A stretch of DNA of 64,000 nt, from positions 62,001-126,000 of the forward strand of contig CAWCZR010000007.1 of NCBI GenBank assembly GCA_963800135.1, written 5' to 3'. The position numbers were made by a program, and so were the translations under genes. Every line of letters begins with the position of its first letter. The first letter of the stretch is position 1. The notes below the pieces were generated by a model. That model was not told the DNA's origin, did no database searches, and saw only the letters and a program-made list of their open reading frames with translations. This stretch comes from DASPSM01 sp963800135 (GTDB taxonomy: Bacteria; Planctomycetota; Planctomycetia; Planctomycetales; Planctomycetaceae). This document shows positions 30,401 to 40,308 of the stretch, piece after piece.

Positions 30401-33400
30401 GTTGGGAACTGTCCCGGTCAATAACGGGACCGCCCAGTTTTCGACGACAACGCTCACAGCCGGGCTGCATGTCCTCACGGCAACATACAGTGGCGACGGC
30501 GGTGTGACTTTCGCGGGCAGCAGCAGCGTTTTGAGCGCTTCATCGATCATTCAGACCGTCGCCGGAAACGGAGCCCAGGGCTACGACGGCACCGGGATCG
30601 CAGCCACTTCCGCCGAACTGAATTATGCTGTAGGCGTGGCCGTCGATTCCGCTGGCAATCTCTACATCGCCGATTCGCACAACGATATCGTCGAAAAGGT
30701 CAATGCTCAGACACATGTGATCACGACGATTGCCGGGACGGGAGTGTTCGGCTTCAACGGCAACGGCATCCCCGCCACATCGGCGGAATTGGATGCTCCG
30801 ATTGCTGTGGCCGTCGACAGCGCTGGAGATGTCTTCATCGCGGATGATCAGAATAACATGGTCCGGGAAGTCAGCGCGGCCACGGGACTGATCAGCACCG
30901 TCGCGGGCAATGGCGGCTATGGCTACAACGGCGATGGCATCCCGGCGACGTCAGCCGCATTAGGCTTTCCGGTCAGCATTGCGCTCGATTCAGCCGGAAA
31001 TCTCTACATCGCCGACTTCCAAAATGCGCGAATTCGCGAGGTGAGTAAAGCCACGGGATTGATCAGTACGATCGCGGGGAACGGAACCGCGGGCTACAAC
31101 GGTGACGGCATCGCCGCGACGTCGGCCGAGTTGAACCTCCCCGATGGCGTCACGGTGGACGCTGCTGGTGACGTGTTCATCGCGGATGCTGCCAACAATC
31201 GGGTGCGTGAGGTGAATAAGTCGACAGGACTGATCAGCACGGTCGCCGGAACCGGAACCCAGGGCTACAACGGCGACGGCATCGCCGCGACGTCGGCCGA
31301 GTTGTGGGGTCCCTCGGGTGTCGCGATCGACGCCTCCGGCAACGTATTCATTGTTGATGAGAGCAACCATCGCATTCGCGAGGTCAGCGCGTCGACGGGT
31401 CTGATCAGCACGGTCGCTGGAACAGGCACTACCGGTTACAACGGCGACAACATCGCAGCCAGCTCGGCCGAGCTCTCCGACCCAGCTGGTATTGCGCTCG
31501 ACTCTGCGGGAAATCTCTATATCGCCGACGAGACGAATTGGCGCATTCGCGAGGTAGCTGGCGGCTATGCCGTCGTTGGCGTCAATCCGCTCGTCGTCAA
31601 CCCGGGCACCGAGAACAATGCGGTCGGCGATACAGTCTCGCTACAAGTGCAGGCCAGCGGTTTGGCCTCCGGAGATTCGTGGACCTTCTCTGCAACCGGT
31701 CTGCCGTCGGGCCTGTCGATCAACACCAGCACCGGCGTGATCACCGGAGCGTTGACTGGCTCCGCCAGCACGTATTCTGTGACCGTCACAGCGGCCGATG
31801 GGACCAAAGCCAGCGCCAGCCAGAGTTTCACCTGGAATGTTTCGGTGTTGTCGGAAACCAACCCGGGCATGCAAATTAATGGCATCGGCGACACGGTCTC
31901 CTTGCCGATTGAGACGAGCGGCCTCCCTAGCGGAGATTCGTGGACCTATTCGGCCGCCGGCCTGCCTTCCGGGCTGGCGATCAACGCGAGCACTGGCCTG
32001 ATCACCGGGACCATCACCGGCTCGGCCAACATTTATCCGTCCTTGGTGACCGCCAAAGACGGCGAAGGGGCCAGCGTCATGCAGGCCTTCACCTGGAAAG
32101 TCTACTACCGGCCAGCCATCACGGGTCCGTCGAGCGCGAGTGTCACCGAGAACAATTCGCTCACATTCGCGTCAGCCAACGGCAACGAAATCAGCGTCTC
32201 GGATCAGTCGGCAGGGAGCAATTCCGATTCGCTGACCCTGTCGGTTTCCGAGGGAACCATCGCGCTCGGCTCGACGACCGGATTGACCTTCACGGCCGGC
32301 ACCAACGGTTCGGCGTCGTTTACCGTGACGGGACCGATCGCCAACTTGGAGGCCGCCCTCAACGAGCTGACGTACACGCCGTTCAGCAACTACACGGGCT
32401 CCGACACGCTGAGCGTATCGCTGGCCGACCCGACCGACACTTTGAGCACGTCGTCAAGCGTCGCGATCACGGTCAATCCGTATGTCGCCCCGGTTATCAC
32501 CGCACCCTCCAGCGTGACCGTCAGCGAGAACGGCTCGCTCGTGTTCTCGTCCGGCAACGGCAACCTGATTTCGTTCACGGATAACGGTATCGGGTTCAAC
32601 GCCGACACGATGACCCTCTCGGTCAACGACGGCACGCTGACCTTGGGAACCACTAACGGGCTGGTCTTTGCGTCCGGCTCGAACGGCTTGGCGGGATTCA
32701 GCGTCAAGGGCACCGTTAACAATCTGAATGCCGCCCTGGTGGGGCTGACCTACCAGCCGAACAGCGGTTACGCCGGCTCCGATACGCTCTCGCTCTCCAT
32801 CAGTGATCCAACCGACAACAAGTCAGGCTCGACGAGCGTTGCAATCAACGTCAGCCCACTCGCGCCGTCAATCACGGCCCCGGCGTCCGCGTCCATCGCC
32901 GAGAACGGTTCGCTGGCCTTTTCGACCGGCAACGGCAACGCGATTTCGCTGACCGACGCCAATCCCGGCAGCGATTCGCTGACGCTGTCGGTCTCGCACG
33001 GGACGCTGACCCTTTCCACCACCTCCGGTTTGACGATCACGACGGGTAGCAATGGCTCTGCATCGTTCACCGTGAGCGGCACGATCAGCAATCTCAACGC
33101 GGCCCTCAATGGTGTGACGTATCAACCCACCGTGGCCTATTCCGGTTCCGACACACTGGCGATTTCGCTCGTTGATCCTGGCGACACCTTGTCGGCATCC
33201 AAGAACATCTCGCTCTCGATCAACGCCCCGCCCGCCCCGTCGATTACCGCGCCGGCAACCGCCACGACGCTCGAGAACAACTCGCTGATCTTTTCCTCGA
33301 ATGCCATCAGCGTTGCCGACTCGGCTGCCGGCGGTAACAGCGACTCGCTCTCACTGAGTGTCGCCCACGGGACCATCACTCTCTCCACTACAAATGGGTT

Positions 33401-34478
33401 AGCCTTCACGGCCGGATCGAATGGTTCCGGGTCGTTCACCGTCACCGGCACCGTTGCCAATCTCAACGCGGCTCTCAACAACCTCACTTATGTGCCGGCC
33501 GCGAATTACACCGGCTCGGATTCGCTGGCGATTTCGATCACCGACCCGGGCGACAACGAATCGGCATCGAAGAGTGTGGCGATCAGCGTCAATGCGTACA
33601 GTCCGCCGGCGGTCACGGCGCCCGGTTCAGCCACTGCTCCCGAAAATGGTTCGCTGGTTTTCTCGTCGTCCAACTCGATTTCGGTCGCCGATTCTGGTCC
33701 GGGCAGCGGATCCGACTCGCTGCAATTAACGGTCTCGCACGGAACGGTCACCTTATCCACCACGTCCGGACTGACGATCACCGCCGGGGCCAACGGCTCG
33801 GCCACCGTCACGGTGACCGGGTCAGTCGCCAACCTCAACGCGGCCCTCAACGGGCTGACGTACAAACCGACCTCGGGCTATACGGGGGCCGACTCGCTCG
33901 CGATTTCGATCGAAGACTCGTTGGACCACCTTTCCGGTTCGGGAAGCGTTTCGATTAGCGTCAATGCCAGCAATCCGCCGTCGATCAGTGCCCCGACTTC
34001 GGCCCGGGCGCAGATCGGTTTTCCGCTCACCTTTTCGCCGGCCAACGGCGACGGCATTTTGATCACCGATACCAGTGCGGGCAGCAACGTCGAAGAGCTC
34101 ACCGTCAAGGCGACGTCCGGAACGCTCAAGCTGGCGACCACCAGCGGGCTCACATTTATCTCGGGATCGAACAACTCGAGCTCGATGACAGTGGAAGGCA
34201 CGCTCGCCAATTTGAACGCGGCCCTCAACGGACTTTCTTACACGCTTGCGGCCAAGGCGGCGACGGTCACACTGGCCTACACCGATCTGGGGGACAACCT
34301 CTCGACGACGGCGAACATCGCCGTCTCGTCTCAAACGATCCTTGCCGCCGTCGGCCCGGCCATTGGAGGGCCGTCCACGGCCAATGCACCGAGTGACGAT
34401 GCGACGACCACGATGCCGCCCGACGCCCTGACGCAATGGGCGGGGCTGGCGGCGGCCGTCGAAATTCTGATGCGCTGA
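27474..34478 (+). CDS. Giant secreted protein with NHL, Ig-like and cadherin-like repeats
   Basis: A 2334-residue protein. The basic N-terminus has IELLEDRALLTASW, the LEPRxLL-like motif found on planctomycete surface proteins. Residues about 35-600 form a PQQ/NHL-style beta-propeller region, 620-840 bear Ig-like Big_3 domains, and He_PIG putative Ig domains (SGDSWTFSATGLPSGLSINT) occur at about 845, 1375 and 1465. Six NHL repeats lie at 1026-1362 (each with YNGDGIAATSAEL and AGNLYIAD-type blades). Six cadherin-like repeats of about 125 residues follow (1546-2285), each with PSITAPASASIAENGSL-type starts. There is no anchor at the C-terminus. It is probably exported to the surface as an adhesin or matrix protein. 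ATG 27474 was chosen because the leader motif follows it. Confidence 0.85.
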   Translation: MLLRLKWFRKSPTRAPRRLRCQPTIELLEDRALLTASWNNYGGNAQHTEVTQVAAQPLNQLLWSTPLDLAPWGAVHYGDPVFTPGSTVIVPVKITWSGQDQNSQNFYIEGLNDLTGAVEWTSALTGSVTAASNAGPIVITTGTTTGLTTGDSVTVGGVNGNTAANGMFTITVLNSTQFQLNGTTGNAAYTSGGAWAYNPNGASYIAPTYNWLEPVQPVYDPVTDRVYFPGPGGTLDYIAHPDNPGSSTPTVVQEAFYGLANYTANESAYNSSIYINTGLMVDGSGNVYFGFTETGTNPSGINDGGFARITPSGTATYTLAYSAVGQTNDGNWNPTLGQTPALSNDGSTVYFGVSDSGYSLNVNNESDSYLVALNSTTMAAQDSVHLIDPGTGLGAMLIDESTASPMVAPDNTVFLGVFPNINTYNGSRGFLLHFSGNLQTEYTPGAFGWDDTPSIIPTSMVPSYTGSSSYLILTKYNNYANAEVGEPYGGNGVNQIAILDPYNTQLDPNYDANPNLQVMAQVMAIASPSPDLPNAEAGDPDAVREWCTNGTVVDPATDSVYINNEDGYTYQWNLGTGLIANAVQVTSGVGVPYTPTAIAPNGVIFSDNGGTLFALGGYSNDTMSTVSSADPVVVGNTATLTTTLATTDSGPTPTGTVTYTYYEGANNPLNYDTTPVTIGTANVVNGVASIQVSGLVASHYHIYASYSGDSNYSMGQTMLVLPVLGTVNPTVVSASPNPANPGASVTFTISVTPTVSVANGATSGATAFVPIGTVTLYDNGTALRIVSLNNLEQVTNPSTTNTATYTAPGLELVGGTNAITAVYNGDQNFASATSPVLNEYIPAVINPGTQNGAVGDSPSLQLQAFGLPPGDSWTFSATGLPSGLSINTSTGLISGTIIGSPNSYSVSVTAADGTKASSLSQNFTWNVSALSVTTTTLVASSANRTYGQNETLTATVSSHAGSPNAGTVTFYDGATSLGTVPVNNGTAQFSTTTLTAGLHVLTATYSGDGGVTFAGSSSVLSASSIIQTVAGNGAQGYDGTGIAATSAELNYAVGVAVDSAGNLYIADSHNDIVEKVNAQTHVITTIAGTGVFGFNGNGIPATSAELDAPIAVAVDSAGDVFIADDQNNMVREVSAATGLISTVAGNGGYGYNGDGIPATSAALGFPVSIALDSAGNLYIADFQNARIREVSKATGLISTIAGNGTAGYNGDGIAATSAELNLPDGVTVDAAGDVFIADAANNRVREVNKSTGLISTVAGTGTQGYNGDGIAATSAELWGPSGVAIDASGNVFIVDESNHRIREVSASTGLISTVAGTGTTGYNGDNIAASSAELSDPAGIALDSAGNLYIADETNWRIREVAGGYAVVGVNPLVVNPGTENNAVGDTVSLQVQASGLASGDSWTFSATGLPSGLSINTSTGVITGALTGSASTYSVTVTAADGTKASASQSFTWNVSVLSETNPGMQINGIGDTVSLPIETSGLPSGDSWTYSAAGLPSGLAINASTGLITGTITGSANIYPSLVTAKDGEGASVMQAFTWKVYYRPAITGPSSASVTENNSLTFASANGNEISVSDQSAGSNSDSLTLSVSEGTIALGSTTGLTFTAGTNGSASFTVTGPIANLEAALNELTYTPFSNYTGSDTLSVSLADPTDTLSTSSSVAITVNPYVAPVITAPSSVTVSENGSLVFSSGNGNLISFTDNGIGFNADTMTLSVNDGTLTLGTTNGLVFASGSNGLAGFSVKGTVNNLNAALVGLTYQPNSGYAGSDTLSLSISDPTDNKSGSTSVAINVSPLAPSITAPASASIAENGSLAFSTGNGNAISLTDANPGSDSLTLSVSHGTLTLSTTSGLTITTGSNGSASFTVSGTISNLNAALNGVTYQPTVAYSGSDTLAISLVDPGDTLSASKNISLSINAPPAPSITAPATATTLENNSLIFSSNAISVADSAAGGNSDSLSLSVAHGTITLSTTNGLAFTAGSNGSGSFTVTGTVANLNAALNNLTYVPAANYTGSDSLAISITDPGDNESASKSVAISVNAYSPPAVTAPGSATAPENGSLVFSSSNSISVADSGPGSGSDSLQLTVSHGTVTLSTTSGLTITAGANGSATVTVTGSVANLNAALNGLTYKPTSGYTGADSLAISIEDSLDHLSGSGSVSISVNASNPPSISAPTSARAQIGFPLTFSPANGDGILITDTSAGSNVEELTVKATSGTLKLATTSGLTFISGSNNSSSMTVEGTLANLNAALNGLSYTLAAKAATVTLAYTDLGDNLSTTANIAVSSQTILAAVGPAIGGPSTANAPSDDATTTMPPDALTQWAGLAAAVEILMR

Positions 34479-34674
34479 CCGGAATTGGCGGCAACGTCGC
34501 TTGATGGGCAGGCCGAGCTTGCGCGCCGCGGATCGCAATCTGTTTCAGCGATGGCTGAGCCAGCCATTTCCGTGCGAACCGGCTGGCCAATCCGTCTTGT
34601 CAGAACCACAATGGAGCCCGCCCGATCGGGCCGCGCCCCGGGAAGGCGGTCGTCACGACGCGGTTTGAGGACGA

Positions 34675-36082
34675 ATGATGGAGCCCGAGATCGATCCCAC
34701 AGTTCAGCTGCGTGCCGAGCTGGGACTGTGGGACGCCGTCAGCGTGATTATCGGCATCGTCGTCGGCGTGTCGATCTTCAAGGTGCCGCCCGTCGTCTTC
34801 GGCAACGTCGGCAACGCGTGGACGGGGATCGCCGTTTGGTGCGTGGGGGGAGTGGTCGCGCTGATCGGCGCGCTTTGTTACGGCGAATTGGCCACCACGT
34901 ATCCCGGTTCCGGCGGCGACTATCTCTATCTGACGCACGCCTACGGCCCGATGGCTGGCTTTTTGTTCGCGTGGACGCGGTTGACGGTCATCCTCACCGG
35001 CAACATCGCCGCCTTGTCCTACGTCTTCGCGGATTATGGCGTGAATCTGTGCGGCTGCCAGCCGCGGGACGCAGTCTGGTTCGCGGGCGCCGCGGTCATC
35101 GCCCTCACCTTGTTCAATATCCTGGGTATGAAGGTAGGTAAGTCCCTGCAAAACCTACTCACGGCGGCAAAGGTGCTGGGATTAGGCGGTCTGCTCGCAA
35201 TCGGCCTATGGAAAGGCAGCCCGGCGTCATGGACCACGAGCCAGCCCGCGTCCGGTCTGGGACTGGGCCTGGCGATGATTCTGGTGCTTTACGCATACGG
35301 TGGGTGGAACGATGCGGCACTCGTGACGGCCGACGTGCGCGACGCTCGGCGGAACATGCCGCGAGCCCTCATTCTGGGAACGCTGCTCGTCACCTTACTC
35401 TATGTGCTCGTTAATGCGGCGTTCATCCACGCACTCGGTTTCACCGGCCTGCGCAGCGCGGGCGCCGGCAGCCGACGTCTTCGGACTGTGGCTCGGGGCA
35501 CGCGGGGCCGCCGGCATGAGCCTGCTGGTGATGGTTTCCGCGCTCGGAGCGGTGAGCGGTCTGATCCTCACCGGCTCGCGTTTGCACGCCAGCCTGGGGG
35601 CCGACTATCGCCTCTTCTCCTGGATGGGACACTGGAATCCTCGGTTCGACTCGCCCGTTCGTTCGCTCATTGTCCAGGCATGCGTCTCGCTGTTTTTAAT
35701 CGTCGGCGTCGGGACGGAGGCCGGCCGCGGTTCGATCGATCGCACCTTGACGGTCTGCGGCCTGCCCGCGCTGCCCTGGACCGAATTCGAGGGAGGGTTC
35801 GACACTTTGGTGGCGGGGACTGCGCCGGTCTTCTGGCTCTTCTTCTTGTTGACCGGGGTTTCGTTGCTCGTGCTGCGAGTCCGCGATCCCAGCCGACCGC
35901 GCCCGTTCTCAACGCCGCTTTACCCGCTCGTGCCACTGACGTTCATCGGCGCCTGCGGGTATATGTTGTATGCCAGCGTCGTTTACGCAAAGGCCCTGTG
36001 CCTGTTGGGAATTGTCCCCTTGTTGTTGGGGATTCCGCTGTTTCTCGTCGGCGGGCGCAGAGCAAGCGCCGACTTGCGCTGA
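34675..36082 (+). CDS. APC-family amino acid permease, apparent frameshift
   Basis: Two consecutive frames give one transporter of about 469 residues. The first, from ATG 34675 (or 34678), starts LRAELGLWDAVSVIIGIVVG, the TM1 unwound-helix segment of the APC superfamily, and runs to LVNAAFIHALGFTGL. At about 35455 the coding shifts to the second frame: PAADVFGLWLGARG, then several more helices through WLFFLLTGVSLLVLRVRDPS to the end at 36082. Together 12 helices can be followed. No residue shows the substrate; an amino acid or polyamine is likely. It may be the first gene of a four-gene group with MFS transporter, redox lipoprotein and kinase (gaps of 56, 46 and 12 bases). Confidence 0.85.
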
Positions 36083-36138
36083 CATGTCGTTCCCGGTCCG
36101 TGGGTTTCACGCGCCGGCGTTGACCATCAGTTGACTCC

Positions 36139-37479
36139 ATGGACTCGTCCGCTCTCCAATCGTCGCTTGGCGAGAGAACACGCGCGCGAATTGCCGCTCG
36201 CGTGTTGCCGCTGGTCTTCGCGATGTACATCGTGAACTACCTGGACCGCGCGAACGTGTCGTTCGCCAAGCTGCCGATGATGGCGGAGCTGGGATTCTCG
36301 GAAAAGGTCTACGGGCAAGGGGCCGGGATCTTCTTCATCGGCTATCTGGCGTTCGAGATTCCCGGAGCGTTGATCGTCGAGCGGTACGGGGCGCGCCGCT
36401 GGATGGCCCGTATCTTGATCACGTGGGGGCTGTGCACGGCCGGGGTCGGATTTGTGAACACTTCGACTCAGTTCTATTGTGCGCGACTCCTGCTCGGCAT
36501 GGCCGAGGCCGGTTTTTTTCCGGGGATCATCGTCTATCTGACCCACTGGTTTGCGCTCACCGATCGAGCCCGGGCGATGAGCGGGCTCATTCTGGCGATT
36601 CCCATTGCGATGGGACTCGGCGCGCCGCTGTCGGCGGCCATCCTGGGAATTGACTGGTTGGGCCTGTCGGGCTGGCGGTGGCTGTTCATCCTGGAGGGTC
36701 TGCCCGCGGTCGCGCTCGGCGTTTTCACGCTCTTTTACCTGACTGACCGGCCTCAGAAGGCTCACTGGCTCAAACCCGGGGAGCGCGACTGGATTACGAA
36801 TCAACTGGAGACCGAACGGCTGGCCAAACACGCGAGCGCCCGCGTGACGATTTGGCAGGCGTTCCGGGAGCGAAATGTGATCTTGCTCTCCCTGTCGCTG
36901 TTTGCTGCCAACCTCAACAGCTACACGTTTGTTTTCTGGCTGCCCACGGTGATCAAAAATGCATCCGGGGTTTCGGTGAGGGTGGCAACGCTCCTTTCGG
37001 GCCTGCCTTACGCCGCAGGGCTGGTCGCCATGCTCGTCGTCAGCTATTTCTCCGACCGGACCGGCCGGCGCAGATTCTTTACGATCCTGCCGCTGATCGC
37101 TACCGCCGCGTTTTTGACGGCAAGTGCGATCCCCGGGCAGCCGTTCTGGGTGGTGATGATCTGGTTGTGTCTGGCAGGGGCGGGCATTTACGCGGGTGCC
37201 CCGTCGTTCTGGGTGCTCCCCACGCTGACCTTGCAGACCACGGCGGCGGCAGCCTCAATCGGAATGATCAATTCGCTCGCCAATCTTTCGGGATTCGTGG
37301 CGCCGTCGATCGTCGGCGACTTCCTTGACCGCGGTTTCTCCCATTCGCAGGTCGTGCCATTCTTGGCTTGCTGTCCGTTGGTCGCTGCCGCGTTGATTGC
37401 CGCGCTGCGCGTGCCGGCCGAATCGCAACTCCGGGCGGATTTGACGCGACGGCAATCCGAATCGTCGCAATCCGCTTGA
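36139..37479 (+). CDS. MFS transporter (anion:cation symporter type)
   Basis: A 446-residue 12-helix transporter. MYIVNYLDRANVSFAKLPM and FEIPGALIVERYGARRWMAR, with LGMAEAGFFPGIIVYL, are typical of the ACS subfamily that takes up sugar acids and other organic anions (tartrate, galactarate, phthalate). The charged central loop is at about residues 195-235. The exact substrate is not visible. ATG 36139 gives the normal length. Confidence 0.9.
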   Translation: MDSSALQSSLGERTRARIAARVLPLVFAMYIVNYLDRANVSFAKLPMMAELGFSEKVYGQGAGIFFIGYLAFEIPGALIVERYGARRWMARILITWGLCTAGVGFVNTSTQFYCARLLLGMAEAGFFPGIIVYLTHWFALTDRARAMSGLILAIPIAMGLGAPLSAAILGIDWLGLSGWRWLFILEGLPAVALGVFTLFYLTDRPQKAHWLKPGERDWITNQLETERLAKHASARVTIWQAFRERNVILLSLSLFAANLNSYTFVFWLPTVIKNASGVSVRVATLLSGLPYAAGLVAMLVVSYFSDRTGRRRFFTILPLIATAAFLTASAIPGQPFWVVMIWLCLAGAGIYAGAPSFWVLPTLTLQTTAAAASIGMINSLANLSGFVAPSIVGDFLDRGFSHSQVVPFLACCPLVAAALIAALRVPAESQLRADLTRRQSESSQSA

Positions 37480-37525
37480 GGAACCCAATCGAACAGTCTG
37501 CTAGGATTTACGCGGAGACACCGTT

Positions 37526-38206
37526 ATGCCCGCAAGAATCAGCTTGTCACGGCCGGCGAACTCGTGCCGCGCAAAGATCGTACCGGTCCTGGTCGTCATC
37601 GCACTTCTAACCGGCTGCGGCCGCTCTGCGCCCAACGCGGACGATGCGGCCGACATGATCGGCCCCGCGGACATCCATTTCCAGGACGACCCGGTGACGA
37701 ACGCCTCGCCGGGGGACGCGCTGGTCAATCTGCAGTTTGTCGACCAGTCCGGTAGAACGATTCGGCCGAAGGACTGGATCGGCACGAAAAACCTCGTGCT
37801 AGTATTCACCCGCGGTTACAACGGCGGGATTTGCCCGTACTGCTCGAGTTACACCTCGAGCCTGATCTCGAACTATCCGGCGATCAGCGAGCGGGCGACT
37901 GAGGTGCTTGTCGTTTATCCGATCACCAAGCCCGACCAATCGCAACACTTGAACGATTTTCTCAAAGCGACCTTCCTCCGCACCGGGGAGGGCGTGAGCA
38001 AGACTCCGTTTCCCGTTGTGCTCGATATCGAGCTGAAAGCGGTCAACGCGCTCGGCATCCGGCAGGATCCTTCTAAGCCCGCGACCTACATCCTCGATAA
38101 AAAGGGGCAGGTGCGTTTTGCTTACGTCGGCAAGTTTCTGTCGGATCGCCCGTCGGTTAAAGCGATATTGAAACAGTTGGATACGCTCAAAGAAGAGCCG
38201 GGCTGA
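37526..38206 (+). CDS. Peroxiredoxin/thioredoxin-fold lipoprotein
   Basis: A 226-residue lipoprotein: signal peptide with lipobox LLTGC (Cys31), then an AhpC/TSA-like fold with DALVNLQFVDQSGRTIRPKD, strand LVLVFTRGYNGGICPYCSSY (CPYC at 103-106) and PFPVVLDIELKAVNALGIRQ leading to the cis-Pro region PATYILDKKGQVRFAYVG. It probably works as a periplasmic thiol-disulfide oxidoreductase or peroxidase. It ends 12 bases before the kinase gene, so the two are co-transcribed and perhaps functionally linked. Confidence 0.85.
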   Translation: MPARISLSRPANSCRAKIVPVLVVIALLTGCGRSAPNADDAADMIGPADIHFQDDPVTNASPGDALVNLQFVDQSGRTIRPKDWIGTKNLVLVFTRGYNGGICPYCSSYTSSLISNYPAISERATEVLVVYPITKPDQSQHLNDFLKATFLRTGEGVSKTPFPVVLDIELKAVNALGIRQDPSKPATYILDKKGQVRFAYVGKFLSDRPSVKAILKQLDTLKEEPG

Positions 38207-38218
38207 GACACCACGCTC

Positions 38219-40186
38219 ATGACCAATCCAACCTCGTCGCCGCCGCAAGGCGATTTCCTTTCAATCGCTTGCCAGTTGCGGTTCCTGGACCGCGAGACGT
38301 ACGTGCGCTTGGAGGCCGAGGTCCGAACCGGCAACCTCGCGGCCAACACCCTCGCTTTGCAGCGGGGCCTGATCGACGCCGTGCAGGCTGACATCGTCGA
38401 AACGCTGCTGCACGCCGCAGAGGTCGTGCCGGGCTACGAAATTCTCGAATGGATCGGGCGCGGCGGAATGGGCGTGGTCTTTCGCGCGCGGCAAAAGAGC
38501 CTGGACCGCGTCGTCGCCATCAAAACGATTCCCGTCACGCAGATGCACGACCCGACGGCGCTCGCTCGGTTCGAGCAAGAGGCGATGGCCGTCGCGCGGC
38601 TCCGCCATCCGAATATCGTCGCCGCCTATGATTTCGGCCGACATGCCGGGCGCCTCTATTTCGTGATGGAGTTGATCGAAGGGCTCGACGTCGAGCGGCA
38701 CGTGGAGCTCAGTGGTCCGTTTCACGAGGTGATTGCGTGGCGACTGATGCGGCAGGCGGCCGCCGGCCTCTCGCACGCGGCCTCCGCCAAGATCATCCAC
38801 CGCGACATCAAGCCCGCCAATTTGCTGCTCGTCGATCCCCCTGCTGGCTTTGAGCTGGCGGAAGGCCTGAAGATGGTGAAAATCACTGACTTCGGGCTGG
38901 CATTCCTCGCCCGCGACGTCGAGATGCAGACCCGGCTGACGTCGTTGAATACGGCGATCGGCAGTCCCCATTACCTGGCCCCCGAGCAGCTGGCCGGAGA
39001 GCCTTTCGATCATCGTGTCGACATCTACTCCCTCGGCGCGACGGCATTCCAGCTGATCGCCGGTGAACCGCCATTTTACGGAATGAAGCTCCCACAGCTC
39101 GTGACGCAAAAGCTAGTCGCGGACGGGATCGACATTCGCGGCCAGTGTCCGCACGTCTCGCCCGCGAGCAGCGAGTTGATTCGCGAGATGACCCGCCGAA
39201 ATCCGAATGATCGCGTCCGGGATTACCCTGAGCTGCTGCAGCGGATCGATTCGGTGATTGCGTCCGTCCCGAAGCCGAGCGGCGCACCGCCGGAGTGGTC
39301 GGCCCAGGCGGCCACGCAGATTATTTCTGTCGATCCTACACCGGCGGCTTTGGCCACGCAGCCCGTGCGGGCGCAATCTGTCGCACCGGCATCACCGCAG
39401 TCACAGCCACCACCGGCTGTCGCGCACGCGACCGAACCGAGCGGATGGCATCCGTCTGCCAAGGCATCGAGTCCGCGCCGGCTGCGACGACCGCGGCCCG
39501 TGCTGACTCTGCTCATCGGCGTCGTCGTGGTTGCCGCTGCCGCTACTGCGGGAATTTGGCGGTTTTGGCCGAGTGGGGCTCGCAGTAATAAATCGGCGCG
39601 GCCACTCGTCCCAGTGGGTGTCGGCAAGAATCTGTTTGACGGCCTTTCGCTGACCGGTTGGCGGGCGCAGCAGGGTTCGTGGACAGTGAAGCGGAATACC
39701 GAAGGTGGCCGGGTCCTTGGAGGAACGAGCGGTGTCATCAGTCATTCGCTGCAGAACACGGTCGGCAAGTCCCGACGCCCGATCGGCCACTACCGACTTT
39801 CCGTGGTCGCCCAACTTCACGGGGCCAAGGCGGCCGAGATCGAGTTCGGGCGCGACGCGTCGATCGAGGATGAACCGCGTTACGTTGTCATGCTTTCCCA
39901 GAAAGGCGTCGAACTGGGGCGACGCGAGCGCGATCTCGGTCCGTTCGTGAGCCAGTCAACGCTCCTTCGGCTCGAGCGCGGTCCGGGTGAGGCATACACG
40001 CTGTCGGTGGAACGGCAAGCCGACAGCTGGCGCGCGCTGCTTGATGACAAACCAATCGGCTCTGTCCCGATTTTGCCCGAGCCGACGATCCCCACATTCA
40101 ATCTCGTCGCCGAGGACGGGGAGGTCTGGTTTTCGGACATCATGTTGCAGGGATTGGGCATTCCCGAGCCGGAGCCAACGCAGTAG
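38219..40186 (+). CDS. Ser/Thr protein kinase with C-terminal DUF1080-like domain
   Basis: A 655-residue membrane kinase. The catalytic domain is at about 73-345: glycine loop GRGGMGVV (80-87), Lys102 in AIK, HRDIKPAN (194-201) and TDFGLA (DFG at 224-226), all intact. A Pro/Ala-rich linker follows, then a single membrane helix (VLTLLIGVVVVAAAATAG, about 425-445). The external part (about 470-655) has LFDGLSLTGWRAQQGSWTVK, the start of a DUF1080/3-keto-disaccharide-hydrolase-like jelly roll, probably a sugar- or ligand-binding sensor. A roughly 70-residue segment precedes the kinase. Such kinases are abundant in planctomycetes; the substrate is unknown. Confidence 0.9.
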   Translation: MTNPTSSPPQGDFLSIACQLRFLDRETYVRLEAEVRTGNLAANTLALQRGLIDAVQADIVETLLHAAEVVPGYEILEWIGRGGMGVVFRARQKSLDRVVAIKTIPVTQMHDPTALARFEQEAMAVARLRHPNIVAAYDFGRHAGRLYFVMELIEGLDVERHVELSGPFHEVIAWRLMRQAAAGLSHAASAKIIHRDIKPANLLLVDPPAGFELAEGLKMVKITDFGLAFLARDVEMQTRLTSLNTAIGSPHYLAPEQLAGEPFDHRVDIYSLGATAFQLIAGEPPFYGMKLPQLVTQKLVADGIDIRGQCPHVSPASSELIREMTRRNPNDRVRDYPELLQRIDSVIASVPKPSGAPPEWSAQAATQIISVDPTPAALATQPVRAQSVAPASPQSQPPPAVAHATEPSGWHPSAKASSPRRLRRPRPVLTLLIGVVVVAAAATAGIWRFWPSGARSNKSARPLVPVGVGKNLFDGLSLTGWRAQQGSWTVKRNTEGGRVLGGTSGVISHSLQNTVGKSRRPIGHYRLSVVAQLHGAKAAEIEFGRDASIEDEPRYVVMLSQKGVELGRRERDLGPFVSQSTLLRLERGPGEAYTLSVERQADSWRALLDDKPIGSVPILPEPTIPTFNLVAEDGEVWFSDIMLQGLGIPEPEPTQ

Positions 40187-40308
40187 GGCCGTCGATCAAG
40201 GGGAGAGGGTCGATGGCCTACAAATGGACGCGATGTTCGTCCTCCGCCCGGTCCCTGGGCGACCGCGTCACTCATCTCCTCGATCGGCTGGGGCGCGGCA
40301 CGAGGTAA

